A DNA stretch of 64,000 bases from Tremella fuciformis (lineage: Eukaryota; Basidiomycota; Tremellomycetes; Tremellales; Tremellaceae). The translations under genes were made by a program, and so were the position numbers. This document shows, piece after piece, positions 31,676-39,600 of this stretch. The notes beneath the pieces are model-generated. The model had not been told where the DNA came from and did no database searches. It was given only the letters and a program-made list of their open reading frames with translations. The DNA lies in the NCBI GenBank assembly GCA_032768795.1, contig CP136490.1, positions 7,564,001-7,628,000 on the forward strand, read 5' to 3'. Within the stretch, counting starts at the first letter, position 1, and every line of letters begins with the position of its first letter.

Positions 31676-32856
31676 GGTGTGCAGTGTGTCAGCGGTGCAA
31701 ACCGGTGCGTCAGCGTCCCCATGGACTGTTACACAGCCTGGAGATTGCTGACAGGCCATGGTCCTCGATATCCATGGACTTCATCGAGGAGCTTCCCGCC
31801 AGCTCGGGCTTCAACTCGATCCTTGTCGTCGTCGACCGGCTCACCAAATGGGCTATCTTCATCCCTACGACAACTCGGCTCAACACGGCAGGCCTGGTCG
31901 ACCTTGTCCTCGACAATGTGGTAGCGCAGCATGGGCTACCCACGAGCATCATCTCGGATAGAGGAAGCAAGTTCACCAGCAAGCTGTGGGGGGCAATGTG
32001 CAACACCCTCGGCATCAAGGTCAGCCTCTCGACGGCCTTCCACCCTCAGACGGATGGGCAGACAGAGAGGACAAATCAAGCTCTCGAGCAATACCTGAGG
32101 ATCTTCTGCGACTACAAGCAAGACAACTGGGCTACCCTTCTCCAGCGGGCGGCGTTCGCGTACAACAACTCAATGCATTCGGCAATCATGATGACGCCGT
32201 TTGAAGCAAATTTCGGCTACGCCCCAAGGTGGGCAGAATCCATCGTCGTCGAGGGAGAGGCTCGAGAGATCCCATCAGTCGTCGAGAAGTTTGCTTCGCT
32301 CGAGGAGGTGCACGCGTTGTGCAAGAAGAACATCGAGCTCGCCAATGAAGCATACGCTAGAGGGTATAATGCCAAGCATCAGGAGGCCCCCGAGATGAAG
32401 GTAGGGGACCAAGTGATGCTGTCGATGGAAAACATACAAACTCGACGACCCTCGAAGAAGCTCGACTTGAAATGGTGTGGACCCTACAGGATCATCGCAA
32501 AGGCGGGCAGCGCGTACAAGCTTGAGCTGCCCGACACAATGAAGGTCAATCCAGTCTTTTCGGTGGACCGACTCAAGGTATTCGAGCCACCGACGCTCCC
32601 AGGACAAACATACGATCCGCCAGGGCCTGTGGAAGTCGACGAGGGAGGGGAATCATTCGAGGTGAAGAGGATCATCGACTCGAGGAAAAGGAGAGGGCGA
32701 TTGGAGTACAAGGTGGAGTGGCTCGGGTATGAGGGAACGGATGAGGCGACGACATGGGAACCGGCAGGGAACATTGATGGAGCCTGGGCGAGCATTGAGA
32801 AGTTCCACAAGGAGAACCCGGAGAAGCCAGGAGGCCAAGCAGCAACCAGGGCCTAA
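31676..32856 (+). pseudogene. Chromovirus pol segment 3: integrase core and chromodomain
   Basis: Begins with the remaining zinc cysteines (CQRCK). The catalytic core follows: SMDFIEELP, SDRGSKFTS, and the Glu in ERTNQALEQYLR. A GPY/F-like segment (KWCGPYRIIAKAGSAYKLELP) precedes a chromodomain (VKRIIDSRKRRGRLEYKVEW..GTDEATTWEP) at the C-terminus. Chromodomains direct integration to H3K9-methylated chromatin in this group. The frame is intact from the TRIM junction to the stop, but it is cut off from the rest of pol. Confidence 0.92.
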
Positions 32857-32979
32857 GTGAAGCAGCGACAGAGCATAGGCTGAGAAGCAGTGAGCGGTGA
32901 GAGACATACATGCGGCAAGATACAAGAGTCAAGACGGCAAAAGCAAGAAGCAAGAAGTAAGAGACAAGACAAGCTACGG

Positions 32980-34573
32980 TCAAGATGTTCCCTCGAGAAA
33001 CTCCCCAAGTGTCAACTCGTCGAAGTTAACACCCAAGTCACCTGCGATGTCTCGCGCCCGTGAGATAAAGTAGGTACGCATCGGTGCTTGAGTCTCTCGG
33101 CGAGCGAAGTGACTCAATTGAAATAACTCTTGCCACCGGCGGTCTGGGGCAGAGGTCGAGGTCATTGGAGCGGGTGGTGGTGGTGTTGGCGGCGGTAGCT
33201 GCATCATGGGAGGGGGTGGAGACCAGTGAGAAGTCCTTGATGGTCCGGCTTGAGGTACAGGATCGAGTCCGCCATCCCCTAGCCAACCCGTGCCAGCGTC
33301 ATCCATCGGTTCCGGAGCAGGGGGAGGGAGCGGGCTCAGCCTACTCGTCGAGGTAGGATGCCCCGAGCGGAGCCTCTTGTGTGACAACGGTGACGAAATG
33401 GGCGAGGACGAAGAGCGAGCCCGACGTTTCTCTCTTCCCTTTCCCTTCCCTTTCTTCCCAGAAGCCTTGACCGTGCCCGCTAGGTCGATGTTGGCGAGGC
33501 CAGCAGCCAAGGTCGTCGACGTGGACCGGGCTGCAGCGAGTCGGCCGGAGCGTCGGGCGCCGGGCGTGACGGGCGAGGGAGACGTGCCGCGGGCGAAGGA
33601 CACCTGACGGCGCCGTGCCGATGACGAGGGGCCAGGAGTTACCGTGCCGAACGAGCAGGCCAGGGTGCCGCACGTTAAGCACTTCACTTTCTTGCCTTCC
33701 TCGACGATGCGACACGGGAGGTCGTCCGCGACACATGCCTCGCATCGCTCATCTCCCTCCAGGACTCGGATCGGCCGTGAACCCGCTTGTTGCTGAATGT
33801 CAGAGGATACCAAGTAGCTAACAATACTCACCCGGGCCCATGTCAGAGATCTGTTGTATCCCCGCTGTCCTCGGTCGGGGTAGTGGGAGCCTACTGATCA
33901 GTTTGGGCGAAGCTTGCAGACTTTACTCACCAAAGAATGAACGGTCCAATGGCTCTGACTCCGGGACCGGCAGTCCCCATCCCTTCTTCACATAGTATGC
34001 CTCCTCGGAGGCATTTCGCGGGTCAAATCGCCGGCTAGGAGAAATCTCCTCCTCGGACAAGCTCGACGATGCCGGAGTGTCGGGCGCTAGCTCGTCCACA
34101 TCAGCCTCTACATCCAACTCCTCCTCCCCCTCTTCCTGTGGGACAGCCGCGGCAGGCGCATCGCTGAGTAGCTCCGCAGCTTGTTCGTCGGGCGGTGGGA
34201 TGGCTCCGACGGCGGGGAGTGGAACAGCCTTGTCGACTGTTGGGATGTCGGCAGTCGAGGCGGCTTGCGTGGGGGATGGGAAGGGGGTGCCTTCGGGTTG
34301 GGCGGTGCCGGCACGAGATGGGGATGGGTTGGACATCGAGTCGACACTGACAGTCTCAAATCGAGAATCGGTTTCTGTGCAGAGTGTTACTGACCCGTCT
34401 GAGTCAGAAGATGCCTCGTCTATAGTTGCCGTAGGGGTTGTAGGAGAAGGATAGGACAGCGCGTTGTCTAGAGAACTGCTGTCGAAGAGGATGTAGGGAG
34501 ATGGAGGGGGCGAGCTTGTGGTGAAGGTGGATGCGTCGAGTGTTCTTGGTCTCGAGAGGTGTAGCCAGGGCAT
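32980..34573 (-). CDS. Antisense spliced gene inside the chromovirus, Gal4-like Cys cluster
   Basis: Minus strand, three exons: 34573-33931, 33893-33832, 33792-32980. Both introns are short with canonical ends (37-39 nt), giving 505 aa. The N-terminal ~215 residues are acidic, Ser/Thr/Pro-rich. Residues ~252-280 contain C-x2-C-x6-C-x10-C-x2-C-x4-C, close to the fungal Zn2Cys6 spacing except for the last gap. Then come an AT-hook-like basic region (KKGKGKGREKRR) and a Pro-rich tail. It lies between integrase and the 3' LTR, transcribed against the element. It could be a captured host gene or an element accessory factor. I cannot assign a function. Confidence 0.6.
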
Positions 34574-34919
34574 AAGGCGTGAGTTGAGGTTGATGGTGGG
34601 GATGAGAGCGCTGACGCCCTCTCCCCCCTCTGTTTATGTCGTTTTCGAGCATCCCGCGACATGGCGACGCCCTCGAGCAACACGAGGCTACCTCGACGAC
34701 GGATTGGCAGTCCTTTCACCGTTTCCTTGACGACCGCTCGACGACTTGTCGCCAGAGTTTCGCTCCCGTTACAAGCGACGTCATTCGACTGCTATCTCGA
34801 CTCATGGATCGGCAATGCGGGTGTGCTCGACGAGGACGAGGACGAGGACGAGGATGAAGGCTGGAGTGGATGGAGATAGCGCGTGTCTCGCAGGAGCTCG
34901 ACTTCAAAGGTGGGCAGAG

Positions 34920-35354
34920 TGTCACGACGGCCACGCCCTCGACGACCTACGCACGTGACCGACACCTCTCACGTGGCCGACACGTGACCTACCTCGGGCT
35001 GGAGAACCTCGACGAGGGAGTAGACGTTGGATGAACGCGCGACGACGGGAGGCAGGCGCAGAGTCATATAGGATGCCCCGGGCGCCCGTCGTAGTTCTTC
35101 AGCACTCTCTGGCTGAGTCTCATGGATCACCATTGACGATCTCACTCTCTCCGTGGCACGCAGCGTGGCTGAGTCGCACTCACGCTGTATCCTCGACGAC
35201 CTTGTTACCTCGACGACCTTGTAACCTCGACGAGGATCCAACCTCGACGAGGATCCTACCTCGACATCCTCGTTTCTACCCCTTTATCCTTTATTCTTGA
35301 CTCTGATATTGTGCGAGAGGGCCTCTGCCAACGGGAGAGCGCAGCATCGTGACA
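34920..35354 (+). repeat. Chromovirus 3' LTR
   Basis: 435 bp, no difference from the 5' LTR seen by eye, followed by the duplicated CCGAA. Confidence 0.95.
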
Positions 35355-35891
35355 CCGAACCTCGGCGTCTTCCTGTATGCGTGGGGTAATCTGATCGACC
35401 TCATGATACACGGCTGCGGCGAGCCCGAGGCAGCGCCCGAGATCTACACGGCACTATGGAGTCACGCCCAGTGGATCATCGATAACAGCGTCCACTTTAC
35501 CTGGGACTCCATCGTGCGATACCACCTGAAGGTCGCGAGCAAGCGCTTCGCCAGCGACTTCCACACGTCACTGTGGTACGACGCGTACGACGCAGCCGCC
35601 GGCAACGTCCTCATCCGGAAGGACAGCGTCATGCGCCAGGCCGACCGCTCCGAGCGCCAGGGTGCCACAACGGCCAAGCCCTCCCGCGCCGCCGCCAACC
35701 CCACGGAGGAGGAGCCCGCGAAGAAGAGGAAGAAGCAGACATCTGCGGCTACGGCATCCACGGAACGCTGCGTCAAGTTCCATGTGTCGGGCTGCACGGA
35801 ACCGTGCCCATCCGGCAGGAAGCACGAGTGCAGCAACTGCGGCAAGCACCACCGCGTCTTTGACTGCCCCGGCAAGGGCAAGGCGCAATGA
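35355..35891 (+). pseudogene. Ngaro gag, 3' part
   Basis: Continues the gag frame from 26561. Contains NLGVFLYAWGNLIDLMIHG, a basic KKRKKQ stretch, and a cysteine module CVKFHVSGCTEPCP then CSNCGKHHRVFDC resembling a CCCH/CCHC nucleic-acid finger. Ends at TGA 35889-35891. The same frame stays open after the TGA into the RT ORF. Confidence 0.7.
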
Positions 35892-37907
35892 GGACTCGCC
35901 GTCCGACGGGGCCTCAACCCGCGGGCGGAAGCGTTTGTATACAGGATCAACGATGCATCGGTGAGCTTTGCTCTCGATGCTCAAACATGGTGGCGTGGGC
36001 TGCGACCCCCACTATGCTCGCGCAGGGGTGAGGCGTGCTCTGCGAAGCCCTCACGAGACCGACGGTTGCCGGGGCGCGCGCGGCTGCGTCCCCACCCCAG
36101 TCCTCAATCCGGTCCCTCCCGTCACGCGCACCCTGGCTGCGCCAGGTCATGGCCTCCCGCTGGCCCTGCGCTAACAGCGCAGAGAACACTCTCTTCGACA
36201 AGCAACAGGCTTGCTACACTCGCCCAGACCTTGGGCTTTATAATCCCTCCTACCCCACCACCCTCTCGCCCTAATACCGCCGCGGGATTTCCCGTGTTCG
36301 ACCCACTCGACACGCCAGCGACAACATCCCCACTCCACGCAGACGCTTGGCTCCGCCTGCTACAGAACTACCCGGAACCGTCCCTTCGAGACAACATCTT
36401 GGGTATGATCCACCACGGAGCGAAGCTCGGCTACGACGGCCCACTGCTTCGGATCGCAAGGCCAGCCAGCGCGGTGCGCAACCTGCCCATGAACCAGGCC
36501 GAACTCTCTCATGTCCGTCGGTCCATACAGACTAGGGTGGCCAAGAACCAGACACGCGCCGTCTCTGCCACCGAGTCGAAGTCCGTTGTGTTCTCCCCTA
36601 TCGGTGCGGTACCCAAGCAGGGCGGCAAGTTCAGGACGATAAACCACCTGTCGTGGCCCAGAGGCGGGTCGGCGCCATCGGTCAACGGCGGCATCAACGT
36701 CAGCGACATCCCAATGGCCTACGAGAGCCTGTCGGACGTCTACAACGACGTCCGGCAAGCGCATGCCCTGTCCGAGCGCGTCGAACTTTGGAAGGCGGAC
36801 CTCACCGACGCCTTCTACCACGTCGTGGCCGCGTCGAAGGACGTCCGCTTGCTTGGATTCCACCTCGACGGCGCCGAGTACCTCGACCTCACGCTCAATT
36901 TTGGCGGTCGGTCATCCCCGTTCCTCTTCAACCTCGTCGCCAAAGCTCTGCATTGGATCTGTGAATCGCTGGGCATGCGCCTGAATCACTATCTCGACGA
37001 CAGTTTTGGGGTCTGCCCGCTTGGGCAGGGTGAGAGATGCCTCGAACTCTTCCGAGCGGTCTCCAGCACCCTCGGCGTTGCCGTGTCACCATCCAAGACG
37101 GTCTCAGGCTCGCAGCTCGAGGTCTTGGGCGTCCTCGTTGACTGCGAGCGTGCTCGAGCCTGGATATCCGACGAGAAGCGCGCCCGGATCATCATGGACA
37201 TCGACAATATCCTGAGCGCGCAGACCGTGCCTACGACACGCCTGCAGAGCACAGCCGGCAGCCTAGTCTTTGTGACTAGGGTCTGCCCGGCAGGACGCGC
37301 ATTCCTCCGCAGAGTCTTTGACGCCATGTCTGATGGCGCCGGGCCGTGGTCCACAATGTCCTCACCGCTGCGCGAGGAGTTCCACTGGTGGCGGGCTCGC
37401 CTCGTATCCTGGGACGGATGCACGCTCTTATCCCACACCCTCCCCGCCACGGAGGTCTGGACGGACGCCGCCTCCACGGTGGGCCTAGGAGGACACCTGG
37501 GTCCAAAGTCAGCGTGCACAGAAGTCTTCGCATTGCCCATCCCCGCGCGACACCAAGGAAAGGACATCATGTTCCTTGAAGCCTTGGCCCTGCTCACAGC
37601 TCTGCGGCGATGGGAGGACGCCCTGCGTGACCGCATGGTCACTTGCTTCGTCGACAACACGGTGCTCGCGTCGGCCATCCGCTCCGGAAGCTGCCGACAT
37701 GGACCAACACAAGTGATCATACGCGAGATCTTTGGCCTGGCCATGGCAGCTCACATGACCCTTGTCCCGTCATGGGTCGCAAGTGCAGAGAATGACCTTG
37801 CTGACGCCATGTCTCGTTTCGACTTCACATATGTCCTCTCTCGCTACCCTTCCGTCGCCCTACCTGCCGATGCCAGGACGAGCCCGGCTCCCGCCTCCCC
37901 CGCGTGA
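35892..37907 (+). CDS. Ngaro reverse transcriptase-RNase H
   Basis: Open from just after the gag TGA, in the same frame, to 37907. No early ATG marks a start, so expression may rely on readthrough, splicing or reinitiation. RT motifs: PIGAVPKQGGKFRTI, LWKADLTDAFYHV, SPFLFNLVAKALHW and the catalytic HYLDDSFG. RNase H: EVWTDAASTVGLGGHLG, FLEALALLTAL and FVDNTVLASAI. No methyltransferase follows. The 3' end overlaps the recombinase ORF by ~115 nt. Confidence 0.85.
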   Translation, partial: GLAVRRGLNPRAEAFVYRINDASVSFALDAQTWWRGLRPPLCSRRGEACSAKPSRDRRLPGRARLRPHPSPQSGPSRHAHPGCARSWPPAGPALTAQRTLSSTSNRLATLAQTLGFIIPPTPPPSRPNTAAGFPVFDPLDTPATTSPLHADAWLRLLQNYPEPSLRDNILGMIHHGAKLGYDGPLLRIARPASAVRNLPMNQAELSHVRRSIQTRVAKNQTRAVSATESKSVVFSPIGAVPKQGGKFRTINHLSWPRGGSAPSVNGGINVSDIPMAYESLSDVYNDVRQAHALSERVELWKADLTDAFYHVVAASKDVRLLGFHLDGAEYLDLTLNFGGRSSPFLFNLVAKALHWICESLGMRLNHYLDDSFGVCPLGQGERCLELFRAVSSTLGVAVSPSKTVSGSQLEVLGVLVDCERARAWISDEKRARIIMDIDNILSAQTVPTTRLQSTAGSLVFVTRVCPAGRAFLRRVFDAMSDGAGPWSTMSSPLREEFHWWRARLVSWDGCTLLSHTLPATEVWTDAASTVGLGGHLGPKSACTEVFALPIPARHQGKDIMFLEALALLTALRRWEDALRDRMVTCFVDNTVLASAIRSGSCRHGPTQVIIREIFGLAMAAHMTLVPSWVASAENDLADAMSRFDFTYVLSRYPSVALPADARTSPAPASPA

Positions 37908-38970
37908 CTGGACCGCCCAGGTCGGAGGTGACCCCCTGGAAGCCTTCTATCTGTGGCACGGCCTGTCCGCCAACACGCGGCAGTCCTACGGCAACGTCCC
38001 ACGGCACTTCATCGCCTTCTCAAGACTGCGCGGCTGGCCCGCGCCATATTTTCCTGCGCCTGCATGGCGCGTCTCCACCTTCGTGGCCTACGCGGCGCGT
38101 GCCATGGTTCAGAAACGTGGGGGCCTGGCCACCAAGACACTCAAGCGGCTGGTCACCGCCCTACGTAGCTGGCACATCGACCTGGGCCTTGACGACAGCG
38201 CCGTGACAAGCCCTCGCGTCGAGCGCGTCATCCGCGGCGCCCACCGGTGGCACGGGACCGTCACTAAGGCTCAGCCCCTACCCATCACCCTGCCCATCCT
38301 GCGCCGGATCCTTCAGCACATCCGCAGCCACCCATCTGCCTACGGAGGTCCCGTGGGTCACCTGGCAAGCGTGGCGGCGTTCACCCTACTGTTTGCGTGC
38401 TTCATGCGCATGGGCGAGGTCACATACACCGCCTTTGACGGCCGCTTCGACCTCACTTGCGGTAGCCTTACACTACCCGTCCGCGTCGGCGACGTGGCCA
38501 CCCTGACGATCCCTGCCTCAAAGACCGACCCATTCCGAGCGGGAGTAACGGTTGTGGTGCCCACCGGTCCCGCCAACATCTGCCCGGTGCGCGCCTGCCG
38601 CCAATACCTTGCCTGCCGACCACACACCGCTGCCGACCCCCTGTTCGCCGTCAACGGGGCGTTCCCCAGGTCCTTGCTCACGAAGGCCCTTCGGAATGCG
38701 CTGAACTCTGTGGGATACTCCGCCGCGCAGTACTCCGGCCACTCCTTCCGCCGCGGAGCTGCGACCTGGGCTGCGTCTATCGGTATGACGGCCACGGAGA
38801 TCAAGACGCTGGGCCGCTGGAATTCGGAGTGCTTCCGCCTCTATGTGGATGCGGGCCCTCCCTCGCACGCGTCCGCGGGACGCAAGCTCCTGTCGAGCCC
38901 GACGTCGGCCTCATCCCTGCCCCAGGACGGTGTTCCGCAACCCGGTCAGGTCTGGAGACCATCACTTTGA
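37792..38970 (+). CDS. Ngaro tyrosine recombinase
   Basis: From ATG 37792 to the stop at 38970, overlapping the RT ORF in another frame. N-terminal SAM-like core-binding region (LSANTRQSYGNVPRHFIAFS). Catalytic residues of the tyrosine recombinase family: Arg in CFMRMGEVTY, Lys region near SKTDPF, HxxR in GHSFRRGAATW, and the nucleophile in ECFRLYV. The enzyme would integrate a circular double-stranded intermediate without target duplication. ORF intact. Confidence 0.88.
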   Translation: MTLLTPCLVSTSHMSSLATLPSPYLPMPGRARLPPPPRDWTAQVGGDPLEAFYLWHGLSANTRQSYGNVPRHFIAFSRLRGWPAPYFPAPAWRVSTFVAYAARAMVQKRGGLATKTLKRLVTALRSWHIDLGLDDSAVTSPRVERVIRGAHRWHGTVTKAQPLPITLPILRRILQHIRSHPSAYGGPVGHLASVAAFTLLFACFMRMGEVTYTAFDGRFDLTCGSLTLPVRVGDVATLTIPASKTDPFRAGVTVVVPTGPANICPVRACRQYLACRPHTAADPLFAVNGAFPRSLLTKALRNALNSVGYSAAQYSGHSFRRGAATWAASIGMTATEIKTLGRWNSECFRLYVDAGPPSHASAGRKLLSSPTSASSLPQDGVPQPGQVWRPSL

Positions 38971-39045
38971 GCTCCGCCGATGGGCCCGTTCCTTCTGCGA
39001 CAACCCCGAGCGTGCCGCCCGTGCTGCCGCGCTGCGCTCCTGGGA

Positions 39046-39108
39046 CGAGCGGGCCCATGCAGCTCTTTCTGCCACATCCTGCACCCGGAGACGGAGATAG
39101 GGAGGTGC
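39046..39108 (+). repeat. Ngaro split repeat B1
   Basis: 63 bp, identical by eye to B2 (39292-39354), and directly abuts A2. Confidence 0.85.
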
Positions 39109-39219
39109 TTGATGGATCACGTGAGGAAGGAAGGGATCTTAGGGCACTGGACGAACGACGATGATGTCTCATCCTGTCATTCATCGCCGTCTCTCTCGTG
39201 CAGGTTGTGGATCAGCGCT
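39109..39219 (+). repeat. Ngaro split repeat A2
   Basis: 111 bp copy of A1. The B1/A2 boundary reproduces the circle junction expected when B2 is joined to A1. Confidence 0.85.
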
Positions 39220-39291
39220 CCGTCCGGCCCACCCCGCAGCTTCTGGGGCCTCTTGTAGAGCTTTTGTAGCCCGCTCCGCTCGTTCCCGCCC

Positions 39292-39354
39292 CGAGCGGGC
39301 CCATGCAGCTCTTTCTGCCACATCCTGCACCCGGAGACGGAGATAGGGAGGTGC
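39292..39354 (+). repeat. Ngaro split repeat B2 (right end)
   Basis: 63 bp copy of B1. The host sequence after it begins CCAATGGATCAC, sharing ATGGATCAC with the start of A1. This short identity is plausibly the recombinase crossover. Confidence 0.8.
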
Positions 39355-39433
39355 CCAATGGATCACACAGGACGACCGCGTATATCATTGCGGTACCTGC
39401 CGCAAGGACGACGCAGAGTCGGCACTCGGATAG
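39355..39433 (+). pseudogene. 3' remnant of zinc-finger gene D
   Basis: In phase with 25741. It encodes WITQDDRVYHCGTCRKDDA and a stop (TAG 39431-39433), completing a finger whose first CLRC lies before the insertion. Promoterless here. Confidence 0.5.
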
Positions 39434-39600
39434 GAGTCTTGCATCGCCATAGTCAATGGCTGCATCCCTCCCTGTAACATGGATTATACATCATTGTACA
39501 ACAAGCATATACCTCATTCCCGCTCGTCCGGGAGTTGTTTTTCATAAAGCTTCATAAGCCTCGCTAATCAGCGGTGCGCAGCATGCACAATGATGACAAC

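Larger units (their letters stand above)
26562..35354 (+). mobile_element. Ty3/gypsy chromovirus inserted in Ngaro gag
   Basis: 8793 bp bounded by 435-bp LTRs (26562-26996 and 34920-35354) that begin TGTCAC and end GTGACA. By eye they show no differences, implying recent insertion. The 5-bp duplication CCGAA flanks it (26557-26561 and 35355-35359). Gag, protease, RT, RNase H, integrase and a C-terminal chromodomain are all recognisable. Pol is interrupted by two TRIM insertions and its middle is inverted (29250-31297). A purine-rich tract (AAAGGTGGGCAGAG) precedes the 3' LTR. An extra antisense spliced gene lies between integrase and the 3' LTR. Confidence 0.93.
25742..39354 (+). mobile_element. 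Ngaro-like (DIRS order) retrotransposon, host of nested insertions
   Basis: Split direct repeats define it: A1 25742-25852 at the left end, then B1 39046-39108, A2 39109-39219 and B2 39292-39354 at the right end. This A1-B1-A2-B2 order is diagnostic of Ngaro/PAT-type tyrosine-recombinase elements. Coding order is gag, reverse transcriptase-RNase H, then tyrosine recombinase. No methyltransferase domain is seen after RNase H, which favours Ngaro over DIRS proper. Net length without the nested gypsy element is ~4.8 kb. There is no target-site duplication, as expected. The B1/A2 junction equals the predicted B2/A1 circle junction. Confidence 0.85.

Noticed and set aside
25742..39219. 111-bp direct repeats taken as LTRs of one large element
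   Set aside because: The B1-A2-B2 arrangement and the tyrosine recombinase show split direct repeats, not LTRs; no target duplication is present.
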